From Frederiksenia canicola (GTDB taxonomy: Bacteria > Pseudomonadota > Gammaproteobacteria > Enterobacterales > Pasteurellaceae), in assembly GCF_011455495.1 (NCBI RefSeq), contig NZ_CP015029.1:1984740-2048739 (forward strand): a stretch of DNA of 64,000 nt, written 5' to 3'. Positions 28,554 through 38,734 of the stretch are shown here, piece by piece. The position numbers and the translations under genes are program-made. Numbering within the stretch: position 1 is the first letter of the stretch; every line of letters starts with the position of its first letter. Under the pieces are notes generated by a model, which had not been told where the DNA came from, ran no database searches, and saw only the letters and a list, made by a program, of their open reading frames with translations.

Positions 28554-29183
28554 TTACTTTAAAAACGGATTAGACATTTTTTCTTGGCCAATCGTTGTAT
28601 GGGGACCATGACCGCAAACCACAATAAAATCATCTGCTAAATCAAACATTTTTGAACGAATCGTTGTGATTAATTGATCAAAGCTTCCCTGATATAAGTC
28701 TGTTCTACCAATGCTGTTTTGGAATAATACATCACCGCTAAAAGTAATCTTATTCTCAAAGTCGAAAAAACCAATATGGCCTGGAGAGTGTCCTGGTAAA
28801 TGACGAACCGTAAAGTTTAATTGACCGACTTGAATTTGGTCACCTTCATTTAGCCAATGATTGGGTAAAAAGGCTGGGACTTCTGGAAAACCATAACTAC
28901 GACAAATTTCTGGAAGCTGTTCAAAAAGTGGTTTGTCGGCCTGATGAGATCCAAATACTTCAACACCAAAATGCTGACGTAATTCAGCAACTGCCATTAT
29001 GTGATCAAGATGACCATGAGTAATCAATAATTTTTTAACATTCAGCCCTTGCCCTTCGACAAACTGAATGATTTTTTGTGCCTCACCACCCGCATCAATA
29101 ATTGCGGCATCTTTATGCTCATCCCAAATAATTGAACAATTTTGCTGGAATGGTGTGACAGGCACAATTTGCAAATTAAACAT
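28554..29183 (-). CDS. gloC: Hydroxyacylglutathione hydrolase-like metallo-beta-lactamase fold protein (GloC type)
   Basis: Cytoplasmic MBL-fold hydrolase, 210 residues from ATG 29183, matching the E. coli YcbL/GloC glyoxalase II type. The zinc motif THGHLDH lies near residue 55. Further ligands are in LPGHSPGHIGF, FSGDVLF and VVCGHGPHTTIG. It is shorter than GloB and lacks its C-terminal helical domain. It lies downstream of mepK with a 16-base gap that contains an imperfect uptake sequence. The ldtD-mepK-gloC order equals ycbB-ycbK-ycbL in E. coli. Confidence 0.9.
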   Translation of the reverse strand: MFNLQIVPVTPFQQNCSIIWDEHKDAAIIDAGGEAQKIIQFVEGQGLNVKKLLITHGHLDHIMAVAELRQHFGVEVFGSHQADKPLFEQLPEICRSYGFPEVPAFLPNHWLNEGDQIQVGQLNFTVRHLPGHSPGHIGFFDFENKITFSGDVLFQNSIGRTDLYQGSFDQLITTIRSKMFDLADDFIVVCGHGPHTTIGQEKMSNPFLK

Positions 29184-29199
29184 CAAATCTTACCGCTTG

Positions 29200-29754
29200 C
29201 TAGCCACGCCATGTACGGACAGGGCCTGTATCAACGTGGATAAAATTACTGCGAGGGTAATAACCAACCCCACCATTACTTAAGCTCTCTGCAGCCATTT
29301 TAATACGTGCCAGTGGTACACCTTGGATATTAAAATCAACCGCTTTACCTAAAATGTGGTAGCTATTACTCGCAACACCGCGACTACGACGACGCATTCT
29401 GGCATTTGTTTGAGCAGAACGGTATCCACTCAACACTTGAATTTCAGAATTACGCATACCTAACTTCGCTAAAATTCTTGTTAATTTCATAAATAAGTTA
29501 GGATCAATCGCTTTAACTTGATTAGTATGACGATCTCGCATTAAGTAGTTCAGTTTTCCAAGATCTTTGGCTGAAAAACGTCCCGTTGCATAACTAGCGG
29601 TAAACGCATCGCCAGTGTTAATATTTCTTAATCGTAAAATAAATGGTTTAGGGGTTGATACTGCAGCCTTTACATAATTAGGCAACAAGGTCGCTCCTAA
29701 TATGATCCCACCTAATGATAGCCATCTGCGGCGTTCTAAATTAGTCTGTTCCAT
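29200..29754 (-). CDS. mepK: Murein DD-endopeptidase MepK (DUF882, M15-like)
   Basis: Periplasmic metallopeptidase that cleaves peptidoglycan cross-links, in E. coli chiefly meso-DAP 3-3 bonds. It has 184 residues. The N-terminus is a twin-arginine signal (ERRRWLSLGGIILGATLLP), so export is probably by Tat. Catalytic M15/DUF882 marks are VLSGYRSAQTN, SRGVASNSYHILGKAVDF and VGYYPRSNFIHVDTGPVR, supplying the His-Asp-His zinc site. It is adjacent to ldtD, whose product makes the 3-3 cross-links that MepK opens. The pair thus encodes opposing activities. Confidence 0.93.
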   Translation of the reverse strand: MEQTNLERRRWLSLGGIILGATLLPNYVKAAVSTPKPFILRLRNINTGDAFTASYATGRFSAKDLGKLNYLMRDRHTNQVKAIDPNLFMKLTRILAKLGMRNSEIQVLSGYRSAQTNARMRRRSRGVASNSYHILGKAVDFNIQGVPLARIKMAAESLSNGGVGYYPRSNFIHVDTGPVRTWRG

Positions 29755-29878
29755 TTGTTATCCTAGAAATAAATCCCCAAAATTATAAGCACTATATTTT
29801 GAGCAATTTTAGTTTTTTATAAAATAGAAAAGTTCCTTGTTCCTTAAATAAAAAGGGAGAATTTTTTTATTCTGTGAA

Positions 29879-31405
29879 TTAGATCACGTTTTTAACTTGA
29901 TCCCAATCAATTCGCACCTTTGGCAAATTCGTGTCAAAACGATAAATATCCGGTAATGAATGAATCTTTCCATTTTCAACCCATGCCGTAACGTAGTAAA
30001 GATAAACTGGATTATCTGAGCGAATTTGAGCCGATGTGGTTTTCTTACTCGCCAATACACTTTTTTTACGTTGTTCTGACCAACCAGCTTCTTTAAGTAA
30101 TAAAGTTGCTAGTTCATCTGATTTCGCTACACGAACACAACCAGAACTTAACGCTCTATTTGTTTTGCTGAATAAGCCACGATTTGGTGTGTCGTGTAAA
30201 TAAATAGCGTCTGAACTCGGCATATTAAATTTGTAACGTCCTAATGCACTATCATCACCGGCTTTTTGGCGAATATGATAAGGAAAATTTTTATTTGGGT
30301 TATCATAAGCGGCCCAGTTAATGCTATATGGATCTACTTTTCGACCTGCAGAGTCAATAATTTCATAGCTATGCGAATTTGCATAACTTGGATCACGACG
30401 CATTTTAGGAACAAGATCTTTATTCTTAATCGTTGGAGGAACGTTCCAAGGTGGATTGACAACAACATTGCTTAATTTACTAAACATTACGGGTGTCCGT
30501 CTTTCATTTCGTCCAACGATCACTTTTGATTGAAGAACTAATTCTCCATCACGAAAATAGTACAGTTGATAACTTGGTATATTCACGAAAATCCCATTGT
30601 TAAAACTTGGAATAATTCGTAATCTCTGTGCATTTAACGCCAATTTTTGGAAGGAAACTGGAGCATTATCTGACTTACTTTTACCTGATTTTGCTTTCTG
30701 AGACTTTTGTCCTGATTGTTCAATCTCACTAGTCGGTGACATTGTAAACAGCATATTTGCCATTTCTTGATAAATATGGTTTTTCGGAATCAGGGTATCA
30801 ATAAACTGATGGGTTGTATGATTATTAATGGCAAACACCCACTGCTCGATACTATTTTCATCTGGTGATTTTGGTTTATAGCTACCTAATTTATATAACC
30901 ATTGATTAGCCGACTGGCTAACCCCCTTGTTGTAATATAAATAGTCTAAAAAGCTATCTGTCAGTAAAATATCACGAGCAACGCTTTCTGGTGTATTTAA
31001 AATCTGCTGTAAAGCATTTGCAGATTTCGCTGATACACCACTTGCTGCAAATAACGCATATTCTTTGAGAAAAAGTTTTGTTGTACTTGCATCTTGCCAA
31101 ATCGGTTTAAAATCCAATTTTGAATAAACATTTGCCGTTGCTTGCAAAAGTTGTAGGGAGTTCTCACCAACTTCTTGTAAGATTCGTTGCTGAGCTTGCT
31201 GTAACGTTTCTGCAGCAATACGTTTTTCTTCTTCAACTCTTAGGCGTTCTTCCGCTTGTTTAGCTAATTCCGCTGCCCGTTCTTGTTGTAATTCAAAACT
31301 TAGCTGAGGCAACACATTATCCTGAGTACTCATTTGAGTCTCTGCCACCGCAAAGCTAGCCGACATAACTAAAGGCAAGGTAAATAATTTCTTCATTGTG
31401 TTCAT
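29879..31405 (-). CDS. ldtD: L,D-transpeptidase (YcbB/LdtD type)
   Basis: Periplasmic enzyme forming 3-3 peptidoglycan cross-links. It has 508 residues. A signal peptide (KKLFTLPLVMSASFAVAE) is followed by a Glu/Gln/Arg-rich helical stretch (about 35-80), a scaffold domain and the YkuD catalytic domain. The catalytic cysteine is in FSKTNRALSSGCVRVAKSDEL, with the histidine in YLHDTPNRGLF. ATG codons at 31405 and 31396 are both possible starts. An insertion rich in Lys/Ser/Gln (QSGQKSQKAKSGKSKSD) interrupts the middle. It heads the ldtD-mepK-gloC-mlaA run, with a 124-base AT-rich gap before mepK. Confidence 0.93.
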   Translation of the reverse strand: MNTMKKLFTLPLVMSASFAVAETQMSTQDNVLPQLSFELQQERAAELAKQAEERLRVEEEKRIAAETLQQAQQRILQEVGENSLQLLQATANVYSKLDFKPIWQDASTTKLFLKEYALFAASGVSAKSANALQQILNTPESVARDILLTDSFLDYLYYNKGVSQSANQWLYKLGSYKPKSPDENSIEQWVFAINNHTTHQFIDTLIPKNHIYQEMANMLFTMSPTSEIEQSGQKSQKAKSGKSKSDNAPVSFQKLALNAQRLRIIPSFNNGIFVNIPSYQLYYFRDGELVLQSKVIVGRNERRTPVMFSKLSNVVVNPPWNVPPTIKNKDLVPKMRRDPSYANSHSYEIIDSAGRKVDPYSINWAAYDNPNKNFPYHIRQKAGDDSALGRYKFNMPSSDAIYLHDTPNRGLFSKTNRALSSGCVRVAKSDELATLLLKEAGWSEQRKKSVLASKKTTSAQIRSDNPVYLYYVTAWVENGKIHSLPDIYRFDTNLPKVRIDWDQVKNVI

Positions 31406-31436
31406 TCAAGTTCCAAGTAAAATTTTTCATAAAACT

Positions 31437-31461
31437 GACCGCTTGTAGCCAACAAGCGGTC
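31437..31461 (-). terminator. Uptake-sequence hairpin after prc
   Basis: Two abutting uptake sequences, GACCGCTTGT (31437-31446) and ACAAGCGGTC (31452-31461), form a perfect 10-bp stem with a 5-base loop 26 bases past the prc stop codon. On the minus strand it is followed by AGTTTTATG, so it plausibly acts as terminator. Confidence 0.65.
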
Positions 31462-31487
31462 TAAAAATTGTGCATTATAAATGATTT

Positions 31488-33494
31488 TTATCGTTTATCC
31501 ATGACTAACCAATCGGCCATCATATTTTCTGCTTCTTTCAAAAAGAAATCTGGACCTTCATAATCTTTCGGTAAAGCATCGAGATTCTTTAATGGCTTTT
31601 TGCCCTCACGTTTAAAACGAGCATTGAGATCTTTCAACCGTTTTGCTTCTGCTTCTTGATGCTCTTTTTTACGTTCTTCAAGATTTAACGATGTGTATTT
31701 ACGTTTATCAAGCTCATTACGGATCGCAATATCTTCATTAAGCGTAATAAATTCTGGTTCATTCGCAATCCGCTCTTGATGTTTTTTCGCTAACACTGCA
31801 ACCGCTTTGCGAGCATTACCAACTTCAACATAAGGTGCAGCTGGGATTTTATCCCATGGCAAGGCATTGTCCTCAAAGCCCTCACCATTTTTTTCCGCAT
31901 TGATGATTTCAGGGAAGCGAATATCGGCTTCAACCCCTTTGAGCTGAGTACTTCCACCATTAATTCGATAGAATTTCTGAATGGTATATTGAATGAAGCC
32001 AAGTGGGCTTGAATCTAGATCGTACACAAAATTCAATGAACGGCTTTGCTGCACAGTCCCTTTACCAAAGGTTTGTTGCCCAACAATAATCGCTCGATTG
32101 TAATCTTGCATTGCCGCAGCAAAAATCTCAGAAGCTGATGCACTATAGCGATTAATCATCACCATAATGTCACCATCATATTCAACCTTGTTGTCAGGAT
32201 CTTCATGAACTTTAATGCGGTTAAATGCATCACGCACTTGTACCACAGGCCCATCTTTAATGAAAAGCCCTGTCAATTCCACAACTTCCGTCAAGGATCC
32301 GCCACCATTATCACGTAAATCAATAATTAACCCATCTGCTTTTTTCTCTTTCATCTGGGTTAATAACTTACGAACATCCGCAGTTAAGCCAATATAGAAT
32401 GTCGAAATTTTAATGACGGCAATATTTTTACCATTAACCTTATCAAAAGTTAGCTTCGCAGCACTGTCTTCTAAGCGAATTTTATCGCGAACCAACGTCA
32501 CTACTTTATTTTTGCCTGCTTTAGCTGGTTCTATTTCAAGATAAACTTTGGAGCCTTTTTTGCCTTTGATTTTATCGACAACATCATCTAAACGCCAACC
32601 AACAACATCTTCAATTTTATCTGCTGACTGACCTACCCCCACAATTTTATCGCCTGCAGCCAGTCTTTTGCTTAATGCCGCTGGAGCTCCAGGCACTAAA
32701 GACTTAATTTTGGTGACATCATCTTCCATTTCCAATGTCGCACCAATCCCTTCTAAAGACAAATTCATACTCTCTTGGAAGCGTTGAGCGGAGCGTGGAG
32801 ATAAATAGCTAGTGTGAGGATCAATTTCACGTGAAAAGGCGTTGAGATAAGTTTGTAAAATATCATCCGCCTTGTTTTGGGTTAAACGACGAATCGCTAA
32901 ATTGTAGCGCTTCACCAATGTTTTTTTAATTTCAGGCCATTTTTTATCTTTCAGATAAAGATTGATAACATCGTTTTTCACACGTTGTTGCCACAACTCA
33001 TCCGCTTCAGCAATCGTCTTTGGAAACGGGGCTTTCTCACGATCATTTTCAATTTGATCATTGCTTTTTAAATCAGGCTCTTTATCTAATAACGATAACG
33101 CATATTTATAGCGTTCATAACGACGTTTGGTCATCAAATCGTAGATTTCAAAAGCAATATCCAACTTACCTTCATAGAGTTGCTCGTCTAACTTGGTCGC
33201 ATACTTTTCTCGCATCTCATCAATATCTGATTGCAAAAAGGTATTGTGAGCTCCATCCAACCAATCAATATAACGATTGAAGATCTTCTCAGAGAATGTG
33301 TCGTCCAATGTAAACTTATGATAATGGGATTGAGTTAAACGTGCCGTTACCCGTTTAGTTGAAAGGGCGTGATTTTCTGCGGGTGTTGGAATGACCAACT
33401 CACTTTCTTTCAAGGTTGGCTCAACGGCAAAATTATGTCCAGCAAAGGCTGCTAGACATAAGCCAACCACGGCTTTAAGTTTGTAATATTGCAT
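31488..33494 (-). CDS. prc: Tail-specific carboxy-terminal processing protease
   Basis: Periplasmic S41 protease that trims or degrades proteins by their C-terminal tails and helps set levels of peptidoglycan hydrolases. It has 668 residues. A signal peptide is present (VVGLCLAAFAGHNFAVE region). The PDZ domain includes LEGIGATLEMEDDVTKIKSLVPGAPA, and the protease domain has the nucleophile in NRYSASASEIFAAAMQDY and the lysine in QTFGKGTVQQ. Family end segments (DUF3340) are Lys/Glu-rich. It follows proQ by 17 bases, as in E. coli. Confidence 0.96.
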   Translation of the reverse strand: MQYYKLKAVVGLCLAAFAGHNFAVEPTLKESELVIPTPAENHALSTKRVTARLTQSHYHKFTLDDTFSEKIFNRYIDWLDGAHNTFLQSDIDEMREKYATKLDEQLYEGKLDIAFEIYDLMTKRRYERYKYALSLLDKEPDLKSNDQIENDREKAPFPKTIAEADELWQQRVKNDVINLYLKDKKWPEIKKTLVKRYNLAIRRLTQNKADDILQTYLNAFSREIDPHTSYLSPRSAQRFQESMNLSLEGIGATLEMEDDVTKIKSLVPGAPAALSKRLAAGDKIVGVGQSADKIEDVVGWRLDDVVDKIKGKKGSKVYLEIEPAKAGKNKVVTLVRDKIRLEDSAAKLTFDKVNGKNIAVIKISTFYIGLTADVRKLLTQMKEKKADGLIIDLRDNGGGSLTEVVELTGLFIKDGPVVQVRDAFNRIKVHEDPDNKVEYDGDIMVMINRYSASASEIFAAAMQDYNRAIIVGQQTFGKGTVQQSRSLNFVYDLDSSPLGFIQYTIQKFYRINGGSTQLKGVEADIRFPEIINAEKNGEGFEDNALPWDKIPAAPYVEVGNARKAVAVLAKKHQERIANEPEFITLNEDIAIRNELDKRKYTSLNLEERKKEHQEAEAKRLKDLNARFKREGKKPLKNLDALPKDYEGPDFFLKEAENMMADWLVMDKR

Positions 33495-33511
33495 TGCAAT
33501 TTGACCGTTTG

Positions 33512-34036
33512 TTAGTGTTTGCTAAATTTACTTTCGAGTGCGGCTAAGCTTTCCAATGAGGCTTTTGCAGGCTCTTTTTTTGTTCTCATTTCTGCACGTT
33601 TTTTTGCATTTGCTTCTTTAGCTTGTTGTTTAAAGAATTCTTTACGCTGTTCTTTCCGTTGCTGTGCTTTTTTCTCTGCAAATGCTGCTTTCGCTTGTTC
33701 GAGTGTCTGTGTTGCGTGTTCAGCTTGGGTGGCATCTACCACGCCAGCTTCTTCACCTTGTAACCCTACGCGAATCGCGCCTTCTTTACAGCCATGTAAA
33801 TAACGCCAATTTGAGGTATAAGCACGAAGTACTTGACGGAGTTGAGTTTTGCTGATTTTTTCATCACCTGCAACCGCATCAGCAAGTTCTTGAAATAAGC
33901 CAATTTTGAGTGGTTTAGCTTCACCTTCAAGGGAGAAACAGAGTGGAAATTTTTCGGCTAAATACGCAATCGCCTCTTTAATAGACAGGGTTGGTTTTGA
34001 GTTATGTGCTTCTAATTCAGCAACTTGTTCAGACAT
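33512..34036 (-). CDS. proQ: RNA chaperone ProQ
   Basis: FinO/ProQ-family RNA-binding protein acting on small RNAs and mRNA 3' ends. The start at ATG 34036 (GGAA ribosome site) gives 174 residues. The FinO domain (about 18-120) contains [27 protein letters not shown] and [27 protein letters not shown] long Lys/Gln/Arg/Glu-rich helical linker follows. The C-terminal Tudor-like domain of E. coli ProQ (232 residues) is absent, so this is the short form typical of this family of bacteria. The frame stays open further upstream, but that stretch translates an uptake sequence and is excluded. Confidence 0.93.
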   Translation of the reverse strand: MSEQVAELEAHNSKPTLSIKEAIAYLAEKFPLCFSLEGEAKPLKIGLFQELADAVAGDEKISKTQLRQVLRAYTSNWRYLHGCKEGAIRVGLQGEEAGVVDATQAEHATQTLEQAKAAFAEKKAQQRKEQRKEFFKQQAKEANAKKRAEMRTKKEPAKASLESLAALESKFSKH

Positions 34037-34206
34037 AATGTTTTCCATTGATAAAGGTTCACAAAAACGGGGAATACTATATTTTATTTCTGCTCTTCCG
34101 TCCATTATTTCACAAGGAAGTTCCCAAAGATTTGCAAAAATTTGCAAGGAAGTGACCGCTTGTAAATTTGAACCCTGCCTCACAAATAGAAGCAAGGCGA
34201 TACATT

Positions 34207-35257
<1,051 letters not shown>

Positions 35258-35281
35258 AAATTTCCCGCTGAAAAGAGGGAT

Positions 35282-36130
35282 TTAATACAATAATGAATAA
35301 AGCTGTCGGCGATATTTCGCCACCAGCGGATCAGCATTCCCCATTGCAGATAAGATCGCTAAAAATTGTGCTTTAATTTCGCCATTGCCTGCAGTGAGAT
35401 CTTTGCGAAGCCATTCCATCAATAACTCTAACGCTTGTTCGTTGCGTTTGACTTGGTGTAGCTGGTTCGCGAGTTTCACCGCAATCTCTGGGGTTGGATT
35501 TTTGCCGTATTCCACTTGCAGTTGCTGAATTTCGGGAGAATCTGCCGCTTGTTCTAATAAACTAATTTGATCCTGTAAACCTTGCCAGCGGCTATCCCGA
35601 TCTTGTATTGGGATCTGGGCTAAAATCGCCTTGGCAGGTTCCACATCTTTCATTGCGATGTAAGTCTCAGCATAAAGCAATCCAAAATCACTGTTTTTCT
35701 TATCGGTTAGCTCCCACGCTTTTTTCAGCAGTGGTAACGCCATTTCATAATTCTCGGCTTCAAGCAACTCAAGTGCTTGGGCGAATTGTAGTTCTTCTTC
35801 CTTCGGCAAAATATTGCTCAAGCGAATACGAAGTTCTTGCTCCGAAATCACACCTGAAATGGCATCAACAGGCTGACCATTTGCAAAAAAATAACTGGTT
35901 GGCAACCCTTGCACTCGGAATTGTGCTGCAATCATTGGCTGCTCATCACAATTGACAATCGCTAATAGAAATTGCTTGGAAAATTCATCCGATAAACGCC
36001 GTAGCATCGCTTCCATTTCAATCGAACGAGGCTCGGCTGGCGACATAAAATGAAACACCACAGGCACTTCGGCTGTGGCGTTGATTATCTCGCTAAAGTT
36101 TTGTTCGTTAACATTAATTATATAATCCAT
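35282..36130 (-). CDS. cnoX: Thioredoxin-fold TPR co-chaperone CnoX (YbbN)
   Basis: Holdase that protects unfolded proteins and delivers them to GroEL and DnaK. It has 282 residues. An N-terminal thioredoxin fold (1-110) keeps the cis-proline region (VQGLPTSYFFANGQPVDAISG). The CxxC site is replaced by FMSPAEPRSIE, with no cysteine, so it cannot act as a disulfide reductase. The rest is four TPR-like helical repeats. In E. coli YbbN the site is SxxC. It lies between mdh and trxB on one strand; a 14-bp hairpin separates it from mdh. Confidence 0.92.
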   Translation of the reverse strand: MDYIINVNEQNFSEIINATAEVPVVFHFMSPAEPRSIEMEAMLRRLSDEFSKQFLLAIVNCDEQPMIAAQFRVQGLPTSYFFANGQPVDAISGVISEQELRIRLSNILPKEEELQFAQALELLEAENYEMALPLLKKAWELTDKKNSDFGLLYAETYIAMKDVEPAKAILAQIPIQDRDSRWQGLQDQISLLEQAADSPEIQQLQVEYGKNPTPEIAVKLANQLHQVKRNEQALELLMEWLRKDLTAGNGEIKAQFLAILSAMGNADPLVAKYRRQLYSLLY

Positions 36131-36145
36131 AATTTCCTACCATAG

Positions 36146-36178
36146 ACAAAGCCGAAAACAGGGCGTTTTCGGCTTTGT
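36146..36178 (-). terminator. Hairpin between mdh and cnoX
   Basis: A perfect 14-bp stem ACAAAGCCGAAAAC / GTTTTCGGCTTTGT closes a 5-base loop. It is 33 bases beyond the mdh stop codon and 16 bases before the cnoX start codon. The T content after the stem is modest, so partial read-through into cnoX is likely. Confidence 0.65.
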
Positions 36179-36210
36179 ATAATGACGATTTATTAACGGA
36201 AATTCAAGGT

Positions 36211-37155
36211 TTAGCCGTTAATGAATTTCTCACCAAGTTCAATATCTGCTTTTAAAGTTGGGATCATTGCTTCAATGGCGGCTTGTTCATAAGCACTTAA
36301 TTCACCAATTGGCAATAACTCTTCCACACCGTTACGACCTAAACGAACTGGTTGTGCAAAGAAACGGGCATATTTGCCATCACCTTCTACATAGGCATAT
36401 TCAACGGTATTTTCGCCGGTTAAGCCTTTGAGTACAGAACGTGCAAAACGTGCTGCGGCTTGTGCCATTGAAAGCGTTGCTGATCCGCCACCTGCTTTCG
36501 CCTCAACCACTTCGGTACCTGCATTTTGGATGCGTTTTGTTAAAGAAGCTACTTCTTCATCAGTAAAGGCAATACGCTCTTCTTCATAGGCTTGAGAAAG
36601 CAATGGAAGAATAGTTACACCAGAGTGTCCACCAATCACAGGGACTTTAATCTTATTAACGTCTTTGCCTTTTAGCTCTGCCACAAAAGTTTCTGAACGT
36701 AACACGTCTAATGAAGTCACACCAAATAATTTACGTGGATCATACACGCCCGCTTTTTTCAACACTTCTGCCGCAATTGCAACGGTAGTATTGACTGGGT
36801 TAGTGATGATACCCACACATGCTTTCGGGCAAACGACTGCCACTTTTTCAATTAAGTTACGTACAATGCCCGCATTGATGTTAAATAAGTCAGAGCGATC
36901 CATACCAGGTTTACGAGCAACACCTGCTGAAATCAATACTAAGTCAGCACCTTCAAGGGCTGGAGAGGGATCTTCACCACTAAAACCAACCGCTTTTACC
37001 GCCGTTGGAATATGACTCACATCAACAGCAACGCCTGGTGTAACCGGTGCAATATCATATAACGCTAAATTTGTCCCTGCAGGAAGTTGTAATTTGAGGA
37101 GTAACGCTAATGCTTGACCGATACCACCTGCTGCACCTAATACTGCAACTTTCAT
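36211..37155 (-). CDS. mdh: Malate dehydrogenase
   Basis: NAD-dependent interconversion of malate and oxaloacetate. It has 314 residues, close to E. coli Mdh (312). The dinucleotide motif [14 protein letters not shown] is at 7-20. The substrate-binding arginines are in [18 protein letters not shown], and the catalytic histidine is in [21 protein letters not shown] ribosome site region precedes the ATG. It is divergent from argR, as in E. coli, with a 194-base intergenic region carrying TTTGCAT repeats that may be ArgR sites. Confidence 0.97.
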   Translation of the reverse strand: MKVAVLGAAGGIGQALALLLKLQLPAGTNLALYDIAPVTPGVAVDVSHIPTAVKAVGFSGEDPSPALEGADLVLISAGVARKPGMDRSDLFNINAGIVRNLIEKVAVVCPKACVGIITNPVNTTVAIAAEVLKKAGVYDPRKLFGVTSLDVLRSETFVAELKGKDVNKIKVPVIGGHSGVTILPLLSQAYEEERIAFTDEEVASLTKRIQNAGTEVVEAKAGGGSATLSMAQAAARFARSVLKGLTGENTVEYAYVEGDGKYARFFAQPVRLGRNGVEELLPIGELSAYEQAAIEAMIPTLKADIELGEKFING

Positions 37156-37289
37156 AAGATTCTCCTATTAGTAGATAAATTGAAACAAAATTAGTCTATG
37201 CAAATTTAAGTCAAGATTCAAACAGCAAAGTTCAATTTTGAGATCCACCGCAAATTTTTATAAAAAAAATCGCTTTCGATTTGCATTTC

Positions 37290-37305
37290 TTGCATAAATA
37301 AGCAA
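37290..37305 (+). promoter_or_regulatory. Candidate ARG box upstream of argR
   Basis: TTGCATAAATAAGCAA (37290-37305) is a near-palindrome of ARG-box size. Further TTTGCAT copies lie at 37280-37286 and 37330-37336. ArgR autoregulation is known in enteric bacteria, but the local consensus differs from the E. coli one, so this is tentative. Confidence 0.3.
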
Positions 37306-37349
37306 AAATTTCGCATAGATTTTAACAAATTTGCATAAAAGGAAACCGT

Positions 37350-37811
37350 GTGGAAAAGTTTGATTCCCTTAATGATGCCTTTAAAGCTCTTCTCAAAGAA
37401 GAAAAATTCAGCTCCCAAAGTGAGATTGTTACCGCACTACAAGACATGGGATTTGAACACATTAATCAATCCAAAGTTTCCCGAATGTTATCCAAATTCG
37501 GGGCGGTTCGTACTCGTAATACGAAAATGGAAATGGTTTATCAACTGCCCGCGGAACTCAGTGTGCCAACCACGTCTAGCCCACTGAAAAATTTAGTGAC
37601 TGATATTGATCACAACCACATGTTAATTGTGGTTAAAACCAGCCCAGGTGCTGCCCAACTGATTGCTCGCTTACTGGATTCTATGGGTAAAGCAGAAGGC
37701 ATTCTCGGTACTATTGCCGGAGATGATACCATTTTTATCACCCCTACTTTAGGGACACCGATTGAATCATTAATTGAAAACATTACTGATCTCTTTGAGG
37801 CATCTATCTAA
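37350..37811 (+). CDS. argR: Arginine repressor ArgR
   Basis: Hexameric arginine-responsive transcription factor, also an accessory factor in site-specific recombination. It has 153 residues. The winged-helix DNA-binding domain (1-75) includes [20 protein letters not shown] and [21 protein letters not shown]. The C-terminal arginine-binding domain contains [38 protein letters not shown], with the conserved GDD motif. Translation begins at GTG 37350 after AAAGGAAACC. Its stop codon overlaps the ATG of yfcH by one base (TAATG), so yfcH is coupled to it. Confidence 0.97.
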   Translation: MEKFDSLNDAFKALLKEEKFSSQSEIVTALQDMGFEHINQSKVSRMLSKFGAVRTRNTKMEMVYQLPAELSVPTTSSPLKNLVTDIDHNHMLIVVKTSPGAAQLIARLLDSMGKAEGILGTIAGDDTIFITPTLGTPIESLIENITDLFEASI

Positions 37812-38701
37812 TGAAGATTTTTATCACTGGCGGTACAGGTTTTATTGGTACAGCCTTGTGCAAAGCACTTGTTGCGGAAGGTCATCAGCTCACCGTGCTT
37901 AGCCGACAGTCTAGAACGGATACACAAGCGGTCAGATTCGTGAAAAATTTTGCAAATCTTGATGGTATTGATGCCGTTATCAATCTTGCAGGCGAACCGA
38001 TTTTTGACAAACGCTGGACAGCATTACAAAAGCAAAAACTGCTCAACAGCCGAGTGGAATTAACTCAAAAAATTGCGACCTTGATTCGCCAAAGTGATCA
38101 TCCGCCACACGTACTCATTTCAGGTTCTGCGACGGGCTATTATGGCGATTTGCCTCAAGTTGCAAAAAAAGCGGATGAACTGACCGCTTGTGGCACCGCT
38201 TTCCCAGCTCAACTGTGCCAACAGTGGGAAAGTGCGGCATTTTCCGCCCAAAGTGAACGAACTCGGGTATGTGTTATCCGTACAGGGCTAGTGCTCAATG
38301 AACAAGGCGGAGCACTAAAACAGATGCTACCACTTTATCGTTTAGGGCTTGGTGGGAAATTGGGCAGTGGACAACAGCATTGGGCTTGGATTTCGCTAGA
38401 AGATCACATTCGAGCCACTCTTTTTTTACTAAATCATTCTAATAGTCGTGGAGCATATAATCTCGTTGCCCCAGAGCCTGCTCAAAATGGGCAATTCAAT
38501 CAGGTCTTGGCAAAAAGTCTGAATCGACCAGCCTTTTTCAAGGTTCCTGCATTTGTATTAAAACTTGCCTTAGGCGAACGTTCACAACTTTTACTTGATA
38601 ACCAGCCGCTTGTTCCAGCTAGACTACTCAGAGAAGGTTTTGAGTTTCACTATCAAACAATCCAAAGCTACTTTTCCAAGAAAAATAATAAAGCCTTGTA
38701 G
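37811..38701 (+). CDS. yfcH: YfcH-type NAD(P)-binding epimerase family protein
   Basis: Extended short-chain dehydrogenase-like protein (SDR39U1, TIGR01777-type), 296 residues; biochemical function unknown. The Rossmann motif ITGGTGFIGTALCKAL is at 4-19; INLAGEPIFDKRW and SGSATGYYGD (with the YYG triad region) follow. The C-terminal DUF1731 segment contains VPAFVLKLALGERSQLLLDNQPLVPARL. It contains two uptake sequences in coding DNA, translated as TQAVRFVKNFAN near residue 38 and DELTACGTAF near 124. Its 3' end overlaps the hairpin that serves as bioB terminator. Confidence 0.9.
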   Translation: MKIFITGGTGFIGTALCKALVAEGHQLTVLSRQSRTDTQAVRFVKNFANLDGIDAVINLAGEPIFDKRWTALQKQKLLNSRVELTQKIATLIRQSDHPPHVLISGSATGYYGDLPQVAKKADELTACGTAFPAQLCQQWESAAFSAQSERTRVCVIRTGLVLNEQGGALKQMLPLYRLGLGGKLGSGQQHWAWISLEDHIRATLFLLNHSNSRGAYNLVAPEPAQNGQFNQVLAKSLNRPAFFKVPAFVLKLALGERSQLLLDNQPLVPARLLREGFEFHYQTIQSYFSKKNNKAL

Positions 38702-38719
38702 AACAATCAACAAGGCTTT
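38680..38719 (-). terminator. Terminator of bioB (minus strand)
   Basis: Stem AAAGCCTTGT / ACAAGGCTTT (38690-38699, 38710-38719) with a 10-base loop. On the minus strand it is followed by ATTATTTTTC. It overlaps the yfcH stop codon. Confidence 0.7.
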
Positions 38720-38734
38720 GAGCGTCATCTAAAT

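Noticed and set aside
34037-34195. N-terminal extension of proQ
   Set aside because: It translates an uptake sequence ([12 protein letters not shown]); ProQ homology and a ribosome site begin at ATG 34036.
34140-34206. Possible hairpin CCTTGCTTC/GAGGCAGGG after trxB
   Set aside because: Needs two G-U pairs and has no T run; too weak to list as a terminator.
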